A DNA stretch of 64,000 nt from Morinoia aosen (Eukaryota; Arthropoda; Malacostraca; Amphipoda; Talitridae), in contig CM059564.1 of NCBI GenBank assembly GCA_030386875.1, positions 48,504,075 through 48,568,074 on the forward strand, read 5' to 3'. The notes beneath the pieces are model-generated. The model saw only the letters and a program-made list of their open reading frames with translations, ran no database searches and was not told where the DNA came from. The position numbers were made by a program, and so were the translations under genes. Positions 46,065 to 57,000 of the stretch are shown in pieces (positions within the stretch are counted from its first letter, which is position 1; the number at the start of each line of letters is the position of its first letter).

Positions 46065-49000
46065 GTAAGCGTATTTGCATAGATGCCCATATTGGAGTGA
46101 GCATATTTGCCTAGATGCGCTTGTATTGTGCTTAATGTCTTAGAACACGGTTAAGGCTTACTTAGAAATGTTAGTAAACTATTCGCATGAACACCTAAGG
46201 TTAAATTATTACATGGAGAATAAACGCGATAAAATTTCCTCAAACAGCTCTTTCAAAATGAGTATTACAATTTTCAAACGAAAATCGAATACATTTTGTG
46301 TGATGGGAGTGGTTCTGTAATTTTAAAATAATATTAAATTTTGAAACAACATTGACGATTTACATACTGTATGTAATTTCGACGACGACGGATTGTATTC
46401 TAGAGTCTGCTTTGGTGTTAGAGATTGGTAATAATGTACAGGGCAATAAAAGAAGATAGAAAATATGCTTTTCATGAGCACGCTTTTATTTCTCTGTCAG
46501 CTCGAGGTTTATCTCTTTAGATGTCATTCCTGAAATGCAAAATGGAGTCACACATTTCAACTCTCTTGTGTCACTCACGTTTTCTTAAAGTTTTGAAAGT
46601 ACATGAATTTGCATATGAAAGCCAAAAAGTTCTTCTGGCATCGAAATGGTTGACTTTGGGGTGTAATTTGAGGGACTTAAAGAGCATAAATTTTGAGTGT
46701 GAAATGACCAGAGCTCGATTTAAGACGCAGTCACCCATTCCATGAGATGTTATCAGCACCTTCAATAATTCCCATCCATTGAGATCCAGTACAACGTTTT
46801 GATATGAATAAACAAAACTTTGACTGAGACGTAAGCCGCCGGTGGTGTACAGAGGGAATTATCATAATGCTGCTGAACGACCAGTAGTCACAAAATCGAC
46901 TTCCATAAATACTTAATCAGAACTAAACAAAGCCACGATCCAATTCATGTAGGATATATCCAAAATTTCTTACTGCAATCGACTTTATGGTCAAATTTAA
47001 CATTGAACTTTAGTTTTAACTGCCGCAGTCAAAGTATTGAACCTACACCATTCCTAGTCTAACTTTTTCGCCGGCTGCATGCATGTTTTTTCGCTGCCTA
47101 AGCGATTCAATCGCTTAATCATTTGTTTAATCACACATTTTTCGCCGCCTCAGCGACTTAATCGATTAAATCACTTAGGCGGCGTAAAACATGCATGCAA
47201 GCGGCGAAAAAGTTAGACTGGGTTAATGAGGGAAATCTAAATTAAGAGAAACACCTAAACCACAGGACCTGGGCGGGGTGTACCGCTGCAAGGCGTGTCG
47301 CATGTCACTGACGGGCCGGGAGCCCGTACTGCAACACATCAACGGCCGCAAGCATCGCTCCAAGACGCAAACAGTAAGTGTTTTGCGAGGAAAGTCTAAT
47401 TTCTTATCAAATTTACGTGAATGAATGATTTTCGGTATAGCAGTTTAGTTTCCAATTAAATTCACGTGGGTGAATAATTTTCGATATTGCAGAAAATTAC
47501 TGTTGAGCTTTGTGGAATAAATTTTTTGTGCGTTTCTCGAGGAAAGAGTAACTATCAATCAAATTTATGCGAACGAATAATTTTCAGTATTGTAGAAAAT
47601 TATGCAGACAGAGCTGGTTGAATTATAAAATAGAATAAAAACCCAAATTCATTCCGCACCTCAGTTTTTCGATTGCTCGAAAATTCAATGGGGTTGGATG
47701 CCGATTAATTTGGTTAATAAATTAATTAATTAAATTTGTATTTTAATGCTGAGTACTCACGGCTTTCGCTTAAAATGATTAGAAACTCTTCGAGTAGTAA
47801 CACCCAAACCATTTGATACGTTCATCCCACCATAATCAGTCTTCTACTTCTCTGAAATAATGAGTCATCAATTAGTAAATATCATATTATTCATTAGTCA
47901 TGTTATATTTAATTTATTCAAGTTACTCGTTTGTTAGATTTAGTATGTTTAAGTGCCAAATTACGCTAACATATCCATTACTTTTCAGGCGATTCAGGGC
48001 GTTCCAATTACTCAACCAGAGCCTCAGTTCCAAGGAAGTAATGTGAGTGTTACATTCCGCGTCACCACATAGTAAATGTTTTATTCCAAATCACACCATA
48101 GCATAAATCATTTGTATTTCATGCCACCTCCCAGTCTAACTTTTTCGCCGCCTGCGTTCATGTTATTTAACATGCACGCCTAAGCGATTTAAGCTATTAA
48201 ATCGCTTAGGCGGCGAAAATCATGCATGCATGCTCGTAGAAAATTATAGTGGAATGTGAGCTGAGACGATTCAAATTAACAGCGTTCAGAGCCTACTCAG
48301 CGCCTCTGTATGATGAGCACTTTTGAAAATGTTGGTCTTGAAAGAGGATGCTGTTTTTGTTATGATCAGCGTAGCTAATTGAGCTTCGATTTTGGAGCAA
48401 TGGTTTACGCCTGTTCTGTATTCGAAGGTATTTATTTCTTTATTGATTTTGACATTTTTTGAAGATATTCTTCCAAAAGCCATTCCCCTACAATTTTTAA
48501 AATATTTTCTGCTATAAAACGTTGGATCTCAAAAGCATTCAAGTACTACCCCGCACCGGTAACGACTCTACATTCAGGATGCAGCTAGAATAGAAGCTTA
48601 CTTCAAAGAAAAATTCTTTCCCGCTTTTTTCAATCGATACTGCTAATTCTACAGTTGCGATACTAATCTTAATGGAAAATTCATCTCCGGTTACAGGATG
48701 GCTTGGAAGATGATCGATTCGGCTCGAAGAAACATCGATCTAATCATGTTGGTCAAAGTGTGGTACCGACGATCCCTGGAGATATGTTTAATTACATGCA
48801 CAACTCTCAGTACCCTAGTACTTCAGCCCAGACCAGCTTTGCTGCATTGCCTACTGTACCTATCGCACACATGCAGTATGGTAATAATTCCTCCATCCCA
48901 CCCGAAACACAACACCAATACGCTCCATATCCGGTGTCTGCAGTTGCTTACCCTGAACCTGCAACAGAGTTCCGTACCACAGGCTTGCCCTCCAGCCATT

Positions 49001-50092
49001 CTTCGCAATTCGGTGTTCCTTTCGACATTGTAAGTTGTTTCAAGAGCCAGATTATTATACATCCGAAAGGTAGGTTCTGAAAGCAGAATTCTTGGACAAG
49101 TTTTTCGTCGTGTAAGGAGTGAAAATTAATTGAAGATTAGGTAAAAAGCACTGAAAATAAATTATCACATACTTTAACGCAATCAGATTTTTGCTCTGTC
49201 ACAACTTGATCAGAATTTTTTTTTTAAATAACAGACAATAGAAGGCTGCTGATTTGTGCAAAACGTACAGGTAGGAGTGTTAAAAAAAATGTTTTCAAGT
49301 ATTTATTCAGGCCCAGTCCAATCTTAATTAATGAATTCTCTTTTCTAGGACGTTGCGGAGAGCTTGCCAAAGTTTGAGGTGAACAAAATCGGCAGCTTTT
49401 GGCATCGGCCTCCCACTGCTTACAACCTGTTGACTCGACCTCGAGGTTACGTTGCGGTCTTCAACAATCATTTCGATGATCATCCAGACTGGAAAAGAGA
49501 CGGGTCGAAGATAGACGATGAAAACCTGAAGTCAGTTTTTACGCAAATGGAATATAGAGTTGATTTGTTTCCAAATACAACCAAGACTCGAGTGTTTGAA
49601 TTATTAGATCAAATCTTGAGAAAAATAGTAGGAGTAGACTCCCTCATTCTATTTTTTCTAAGTCACGGGAAAGATGAAAGACGTTTCTACTCGGCTGACA
49701 AGCAGCTCATAGACATCAGGGACATTTGGATCAAGCTGACGGATCAGAACTGCCCAGCACTGAAGAATAAACCGAAAATATTATTCCTGAACTACTGCCG
49801 CGGAGAGTCGAAGCAGACCAACCGAGTTTTTGACAACATTTCCGAGAGGGAAGAAGACGCACCAAAAGACGTGGCCATCGTGCACGCTAGTCTACCAGGG
49901 TTCAAGGCACAGAGGGTGCCCACTGAAGGAACTCTTTTCGTTCACAGCTTGTGCCACGTGCTGTGCAAGTCTGCCTGCGAGAAAGATATTCACGAGATCA
50001 TCAACGACACAACGCAGCTCATGCAGATGAGAGGTGGCACTACTCCGTCCATTGAGTTTATATTATTCAAGAAGTTCTACTTCATTGATTGA
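45327..50092 (+). CDS. Zinc finger-caspase fusion protein (plus-strand paralogue)
   Basis: About 658 residues. Exons 45327-46064, 47266-47373, 47989-48042, 48697-49029, 49349-50092, all phase 0 with GT/AG ends. Three U1/JAZ-type fingers: C24/C27/H38/H44 (x10 loop), C88/C91/H104/H110 and C254/C257/H270/H276 (x12). Residues 111-246 and 301-411 are low-complexity Ser/Pro/Gln/Asn-rich linkers. The caspase domain starts near 412, with KRDGSKIDDENL, catalytic H517 (FFLSHGK), catalytic C561 (NYCRGE) and R600 (KAQR) before GTLFVHSLC. U1-type fingers of the JAZ family bind double-stranded RNA; a caspase with such a prodomain could be gated by nucleic acid (inference). It is divergent from its paralogue. 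Two MITE-like elements lie in its introns and a SINE hairpin in its 3' end. Confidence 0.92.
46056..46119 (+). repeat. 32-bp tandem duplication spanning the exon-1 donor
   Basis: catattgaa|gtaagcgtatttgcatagatgc is followed directly by catattgga|gtgagc with the same trailing sequence, so the donor at 46064/46065 has a second copy at 46096/46097. Use of the second copy would add an in-frame TAG. (Units are given in two parts.). Confidence 0.92.
47053..47222. mobile_element. MITE, intact copy, intron 1 of the plus-strand caspase
   Basis: Terminal inverted repeats of about 35 bp: ends cctagtctaactttttcgcc and, reverse-complemented, cccagtctaactttttcgcc, continuing to gcatgcatg. The interior holds palindromic cctaagcga/tcgctta motifs. 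It ends 43 bp before exon 2. Confidence 0.82.
47266..47373 (+). CDS. Third zinc-finger exon of the plus-strand fusion
   Basis: 36 codons, phase 0 at both ends. One C-x2-C-x12-H-x5-H finger (YRCKAC ... QHINGRKHRSK). Acceptor cacag, donor gtaagt. Homologue of 39973-39857. Confidence 0.9.
47376..47605 (+). repeat. Diverged repeats after the exon-2 donor of the plus-strand caspase
   Basis: A segment starting 3 bp into intron 2 (gtttgcgaggaaag-like, tcaaattta, gaatgattttc.gtat) recurs near 47535-47605, with a partial copy near 47450. Confidence 0.65.
48130..48234. mobile_element. MITE, second copy (right end lost), intron 3 of the plus-strand caspase
   Basis: Starts cccagtctaactttttcgcc and has the same internal cctaagcgattt/aaatcgcttagg palindrome and catgcatgcatg as 47053-47222. 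It breaks off before the right terminal gaaaaagttagactggg. Confidence 0.78.
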
Positions 50093-50172
50093 GAGCTCAA
50101 AGTCTAGTCACCCCCAGAAACAGTTAATTCTGGTACGGGAAGACACTGCTTCCACAAGGTTTTGTCAAATGA

Positions 50173-50178
50173 AATAAA
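50173..50178 (+). terminator. Candidate poly(A) signal of the plus-strand zinc-finger caspase
   Basis: AATAAA 81 bp after the TGA stop, in the first bases of the inverted repeat. If polyadenylation fails here, the transcript would include the hairpin. Confidence 0.55.
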
Positions 50179-50193
50179 TGTACGAGGAGTTCG

Positions 50194-50258
50194 TGGGCTC
50201 GAACTCAGGACTAGAGATCACCGCGCCAACACGCTATCGACTGCGCTATCGATCACCC
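50194..50258 (-). mobile_element. tRNA-derived SINE head, arm 1
   Basis: On the minus strand it reads gggtgatcgatagcgcagtc (A-box-like) and, about 30 bp on, gagttcgagccc (B-box-like), the internal Pol III promoter pattern of a tRNA-derived SINE. Confidence 0.72.
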
Positions 50259-50485
50259 TAAAAAAGGAGACCGAAGCACAACGAAAGCAATGTTTTGGCA
50301 CAGTGAAAGCAGGCGCACTGTCCTGACAGATATTTAATTCCCATATGTAATGTAATTCCCAGATATTTAATTCCCATATTCTTTGAGCTCTCGATACATA
50401 TGGGAATTAAATATCTGTCAGGACAGTGCGCCTGCTTTCACTGTGCCAAAACATTGCTTTCGTTGTGCTTCGGTCACCTTTTTTA

Positions 50486-50551
50486 GGGTGATCGATAGCG
50501 CAGTCGATAGCGTGTTGGCGCGGTGATCTCTAGTCCTGAGTTCGAGCCCAC
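50486..50551 (+). mobile_element. tRNA-derived SINE head, arm 2
   Basis: Mirror copy of 50194-50258 on the plus strand, with the same A-box-like gatagcgcagtc and B-box-like gagttcgagccc. The two heads point toward the outside of the hairpin. It is not called as a tRNA gene because cloverleaf pairing and an anticodon arm are not convincing. Confidence 0.72.
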
Positions 50552-50576
50552 GAACTCCTCGTACATTTATTTCATT

Positions 50577-51997
50577 GATTGATTTTTATGGTATACATCT
50601 TTTTTTAATTTAACTTACTCACGTACTGAAGTCCTGTCAAATTTTTCAATTATTTATCTAGACGTTAGTGACAAAGTATATTTTGTGATTCAATTTTTTT
50701 AGTTCAATTGACGAGTCTTAGTTGGCAAGAACATGAGTTGATTTTGCCAGCCGTATTAATGTGTTGTGTTTCATGGATATTTTCTGGTGTGGGTGAAAAT
50801 AATATTGATTTTGTTACTTAATCAGATTAAGTTCCTGTGCACGACTTTGTAAGAATTTAAGAACAAGAATAATTTAACACGTTAATGGGCTCAACAAGAA
50901 TTTATGATGAAATTCGACTTCTTCGCTTTAAATAGGAAACTGCTTGAGCAAATTAAGTAAATTCTCTTGGATTAAGGATCTTTACCAATTCAGTGCTTTT
51001 TCAAACGTATACGTTTCTCATTTTGCATGAGTAATTTATGTGGTGCACATGAGTTAAAGCGCGACTTGTGACTGTAGAAAGCTCTCATGTCACCAAATAT
51101 CCCCGTACCTGCAGTAGGGGATACCCCAAAGAAGTACACCAGTAAGGATTAGATAAACATTTCCTCTTGCTTTGCTATCGGAAATGGTTAATTTTAAACT
51201 CTAAAGCATCGATTATTAAGCTATGTTGTACATGATTCTTAATTGCTATCTTCGCAATCACGACAGTTTTTGATAAAGTGTAAATTGATTGCTGTGATGA
51301 GGAAAATTTGTACCCAAGATTTGAGTGTTTGACTTGAGGAAAATTCAATTTGTTTATTCAGTAGTGCCCAAATCTGTTGGAGTGCGATTATTCATTTTTG
51401 TGCAATTCACGTCTTCTGAAGGTTGCTTTAGTGAATCATTAGATCGAGAAGCATCTGGAGCCCTAGTTGAAGAAGGCCTTCGTAAAACAACTATTAGAGC
51501 AGACATACATAAAGGAATATTTAAATAGAGCACCAGTAAAAAAAAGGCTTCCATAAAGAAACACTTACAAAATGCCTTCATAAGGCATTAGTGATTGGAG
51601 GCCTCCTAGAAGCAAGAGCTAAGCCAGACCTTCACAAAGTTCCAGTTAATAAAGGGTTTTTATAAAGCACCAGCTGAATAGAGGAACTCATGAAGCCACA
51701 GCGACCGGGCCAGAACACTTGCACAGAGTTGAGCTGCAAAAGTAGAGTAATAAATGTTTCTGCGTAAGAATTTCTCCTCCATGATCCTACATGCATGTCT
51801 AACACATCCATTGCGGTATAACCCATCTGTGGGTCGTGCTTAAGTTTTTCCAGCTGCGAAACGACCCATCAACGGGTAGTTTGGAAATTTTTTAACAATC
51901 TTTTTAAGAGAACAGTATTTATTTTGCCCAGTTTATGTCGCGATACGTGAACTCGGTTACTAATCACGCACGCAGGGGGAGTCTCAACCCCCAAACA
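50577..51997. other. Intergenic stretch, no gene seen
   Basis: AT-rich; short frames only. The last 65 bp (tgtcgcgatac ... caacccccaaaca) weakly resemble the sequence just before the right long repeat. Confidence 0.55.
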
Positions 51998-54043
51998 TGT
52001 TATAGTATTATCCTTTATGCTTGCGTACACCTGCATACCAGACATGGAGAATAAAAGAGTTATTAAGATTTACATGAATTTATTTGGAAACACGTGGATT
52101 TGAATAGGACACACAAAATATTTCAATGCAATGATTAAAGCACAGGGAAATGTTATAGCAACAAGCGCATGAATTTAACGACATGGCAATCCCACACGAC
52201 ACAATGAGGAAACCACCTCTTGGCTGTCTAGGCCAATGACTGCCATAAATCGTGCTTTGCGCACGCTCCGTGGCGGCATAACTGGGCCAACACGAGCACA
52301 AAATGAACGCGTTAACATGAGCAACGTAGTGAGCCACACAAAGAACGAGAAATCTACTCTCCTTATTACAATGAACGCTATCACAACAATTTCAGGGTTA
52401 TGACAAAGATACTTTCCGCACTGTGCAAAAATCAGGAAACATAGTCAATGAATGGGCTAGCATGAATACGAAACATTTGGAAATAATGCAATATAAAACA
52501 TCAAAGAACTTTGCTTACCACAAGTTGTTCAAAATTTAATAAACACTTCGCATCATGTACCATCTGAACTCTTGCTTTGTAACCGAAACACATCCTCCTG
52601 CTAAGTGCACAACATCATAGCAAACACAATTTAATCCTATAATTAGCACGCCCAACAATAACTCGACACTTAATACAGGAAAGGGGCCATTTACGAAATT
52701 TAGCGCGTTGAATTTGAACACACTGCTTTCACTTATTACTTGACTGGCGATTCACCGCATGGATAATTTTCAGAGTCCTATACACCAATTATTTCGTGCT
52801 ACACTTTCTTGCAGCCTGTAGATTTCGATGACCTAATATGTTTCCAATACTGCCTGAAGAATACACGTATAGTTGATCCGATGCCGACCATCTTCACCGG
52901 TCTGCTACCTCAGTGTTGTTACTCCCGCCCAGCGCTCTAAATTGAGTACCGCCTGCCGCCTCAGTGGTGTTGCTCTCGTCCAGCGCTCCAAATCGAGTAC
53001 CTCTCGTTTGAGGGCCAAAGGAGATTGAACTCTGAAGGTCTCATTGCTGCGTAGCATCGTTGCAAACTTCGTCATTGAGCAGCTATTGCTTTCATGTGGG
53101 AGTTATTACGATCTTGGTGTTGAAGTCGAAACATCTCTTGAATATCCCTCCGTAGAATCGTTGTGGAGCGGTCGTCAACGAACATCGCCGCGGTGCTAAT
53201 ATGCTTCAAAGAGATTATTTGTTCTTGACACTTCGACGTTAACTTTCCTCTGATGTAAATTTGCTGTTTGTGTGAAATGCATGTCGGCGACGGCCGACAC
53301 GCCACGTTCGCCTGCCCTCAGATCACGTGTCCTTCTCTCGCGACTTCGAAACAAAAAGACCTCCCCAATGTACTTGTACGCCGCTTATATCTTCTCGCTT
53401 GGTCTCTTTTCCAGAGTTTTCTCCAACCTTCCCAAATTATTCGAGCTTCTTCCAAGCAAAGATTACGTGTTTCCCTTAGGATTGGTGGAAATCTTGCCTG
53501 CTTCGGGTTGCCGAAATGTAATTGGTGCGTTCTCTGCCACACTCATGCGCCTGATTCGATCCAGAGCGCTGATTGGCCGGCGGGATGTGTTCCCCTTCGA
53601 AGCTGCCTCGTCCGGGCGTTCCCACGCGACGCATGTGTGTTGTGTGCTCGTGTTGTGTGTGTGTCTTGTGTTGTGTTGCCTAAATGTGTTTTGTGTGTTT
53701 ATGTGTATCCGCCTGCGCCAGCTCTCGTCGAACCGCTACCCACTTGAGCTCGACATATTTATAGCCAGACTCATGTCGAAACCTGAGAACAACGCCGTTC
53801 TTGTAGAGTTCTGCGGTTACAACATCCTGTCCACTGTCCCTGGCTCAACAAGATATTGTATTTCCCCAAGTAAAGTATTTTGAAGTGAAGTCTTTCCTCA
53901 AATAAAGTGTTTCCCAAATTTCCCCGAGTAAAGTATTTCCCAACAAAGGTGAATTATCTCCTGAAATAAGGTATTTCCCAAATTTTCATACTTCTTCGAA
54001 TAAAGTATTTCCCAAATTTCCCCGAGTGAAGTATTTCCCCACA
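51998..54043. repeat. Long direct repeat, left copy (LTR-like)
   Basis: 2046 bp; matches 59550-61595 at a constant offset of 7552. Includes a GC-richer segment near 52860-53760 with a CCAAT box (gctgattggcc) and tatttatag. It ends with five to six degenerate units containing gtatttcccaaatttccccg. One difference was noticed by eye (tgtatccgcc here, tgtatacgcc in the right copy). Confidence 0.9.
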
Positions 54044-57000
54044 ATACCCGCATCGCCCCAGAAAAATTTGTGCCAACTTGCAAAGTTGGTGCAAATTTTC
54101 ATCAGTTAATTTAATTTATAACCGTGACGTACCCTTTACGTTAAAAATTTAGAAAATATTCGCCCCCCCTTATTCAGTCCCCTCGCTCTTCCCGACATCA
54201 AAATATCCCTACATATCACCTCATGATTTACGCCGATGTTGACGCATTTATAAAAAGTTCATTAATACCTGACACACACCTAATACTTGAAACGCACATT
54301 TCTTATACACATTATTATAGAACGCAAGGAGAAAAGAACACATCAAAGATAACGCATAAATTGGACACTTCAACGCATAAAATAAAACACACACGACATA
54401 TTATTCTCGACTTGCTCTCGGCAAATTCATCCACATAGATAAACATATAAATTAAAGATCGAAAAATCGGCGAATTTGTTACAAGTAGAGACATCCTTTC
54501 AGCTTTCTCGGTTGCAATCCACCTAAAAACACAATCTCAAATGGAGGTGATTTTCCAACCTCAAGTTTTCTTCCTTATAATTATCATTTCATCCTGTGAT
54601 TCAAAGTAGACGTTTTTCTTGCAACAAAAACTTGCTGTTGCTCCTCCTGTGCACCTAGGTACAGCTTGTTGTTGTTGTTCCTGTGACGTGCTACTCCTCT
54701 TCGGCTTGCGACTGATCCTGGCTTGCTACTGATCCTGGGGAGGCTACTGATCCTGGCTTGCTACTGATCCTGGCTTGCTACTGATCCTGGCTTGCTACTG
54801 ATCCTGGGGAGGGCCCCCTGCTGAGAATCGAAGTTACTGAAGCTTTTCCATAAAAATTCATCCTTGGCGTCACGTGAACTCGTGGAAAATTCCGTAGATC
54901 CTCGTTGCGTTAATTCGCGGACAAATCCTGTAGATTACTGCGTCAAAGCGCGCTGGACTCCCACGCAGGAGCTCATCAGCTCTTTCATCACAATTGTAGA
55001 AAATGAAGCACATTTATTTGCGAAAACCTTCAGGTTTTGGTTGTCAGTCTGCTCGTCGACTAGCAGAACATTGACCCCTGATGTTCGCGTTAAATAGCTA
55101 AGGATCTCCTTCCGTAAAATACGCGTTTAATTGTCTAACATGGTCCATTTGTACTCGAGAGACAGCGCATTACATGGTCGATCAACGTAAGAATGGTTCC
55201 TCGGTTTCCTTCAAATCTGCCTTGAGTGAGGCGGACGTGAGCTACGCGAAGAATTCCTACATACATACATAAAATATTTAATTTCCGGTATCCTCAACCA
55301 ACTCTAGACAAAGCCGAAATTCGTTCGACGGTGTTACTAATCAGCTGAATCACCTAAATATTTCGAAGAAAATAAAACATTCTTGCTCATGACGTACGAA
55401 CTAGCAGGAGAATTGCCTGGTAGGCCAAAATCCCGAATCCGCATAAAAAAAACACATATATATACATTGGGTATTGTCAAGGCGTCTAACTTTACGTTAT
55501 ACTCTGCCGCGAAGGCTTTTCTAACGATCAGACATTATGATAACACCGACACTAAAATGCAAAAAAAAACAATAGACATGACACAAAATTTTATACGATT
55601 CTCAGCCCCAGAGACAGTGCAGCACATTTAAATGATTCCACCTTGCCACAAGATTATATTAACCTTCACACAAATATTGTACGCAGAATCGGGAGATTTA
55701 CCAATTAGGCTGAAATCCCTAACGCACTTAATATACTAAAATGTATACACAATGTGTCATCACTCTGTCAGACTTTACATCATACTTTTGCTGAGAACAG
55801 CCGTTCTGATGATCTAACATCCTGATAACACACACAGAGAAAAAAAATGCACAAAAATGACATGATCTTCACCTAAGTCTCAGACTTTGAGTTGTACAAT
55901 TGTTATTCAATGATATCATTTTCTTCGTCGTCGATCAATTTAAACGCATTCACTTCAATGCTACTGATACCATATACATTCTTCCATGTTCTCACAACAT
56001 CCTACATTTTTGCGTTCCGTAATACCACACTAGAGTTTTAACCACATCAGCTTGAACGTACCGCCACAATTTCTTAATTGCTTGTGCTATCCATAAAGCA
56101 ATAAAATTCCGGCAGAGGCTCTCTGCTGCACGGTGTACATCTCTTACATACATTCTCAATGAAGATTTCACTTGTACATTCCAGTCGTGATTCATTTTCA
56201 ATTTTTACGCTATAATCAATGCGTCTGCAGAAATTACACTCCATCTCGAAATATTGAGCATTTTCGTTGTAGAAAATGAACATATCCTAATGAAGTTGAT
56301 ACATACATATTATTATTATGCAAACCTACTCTCGCCATCAATTAACGATTTAATTTCAATTACTGACGAAACGGTCCACACAATTTATTTAACGTTACTG
56401 CTTCATCATGTTAACATTCAACCTTCAAAGCATTGTCGTATGCTCCCGCTCCCTCAATCTCGCGCCCAAACCTCAGACGGTACGCTTGAGTTACTTTGTT
56501 GATCAGGCAAAGCTACCTCGTACGAACCTGTCCAAAATCCGCGCACGAACGAGAGAGAATGCTTAGACAAATACTAGGAATTCATTATAAAAATCCAAAA
56601 ATATTCTGAAGAATTCTCAGGGATGTTCAGGGATAAATTTATATGTAAACACCAGGCAAATTACCTTTATACGACAAGTAAATTTTCCTGTTTAGGGAGA
56701 CAATAATCCCAGGCGTACGCAGGAAATATTCGTCTCTCACACAAGGCAATACTTTACTTTGCGATAAAATACGAGGTTGAATCCGACTCGAGAAATTGCG
56801 TAGTATTTCTGCAAAATCTACACAACTCTATCTCTTTCGTTGTAGTAGAATTCGGTGTCAGTAAGACACAATTTGCACCTCTCACATGAGTATAATTTGA
56901 ACATTCCCTTACACAACCAACGACTTGAAGAAAAATACACAATTTTTTATTAACGCACACTTCAAAAGGACAAATTATTCATTGGTGGCATGAAACTGAA

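Larger units (their letters stand above)
50168..50576. repeat. 180-bp nearly perfect inverted repeat (foldback) in the 3' end of the plus-strand caspase
   Basis: Arm 1 50168-50347 and arm 2 50397-50576 are reverse complements with a single mismatch seen (ggagacc versus ggtgacc). The 49-bp loop holds a third short copy of agatatttaattcccatat. Each arm contains one tRNA-like SINE head. It starts 76 bp after the stop codon. Confidence 0.93.

Noticed and set aside
48286-48483. 65-codon minus-strand frame in a caspase intron
   Set aside because: Could be a transposon relic, but nothing in the sequence identifies a family.
50486-50551. True tRNA gene
   Set aside because: A- and B-box motifs are present, but the acceptor stem and anticodon arm do not pair convincingly and the copy is part of a larger inverted repeat; SINE is the better call.
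53272-53883. 203-codon plus-strand open frame, repeated at 60824-61435
   Set aside because: Lies inside the long direct repeats, has low-complexity Cys/Val/Leu runs from a gtgt-rich tract and no recognised domain. It is identical in both copies simply because the DNA is.
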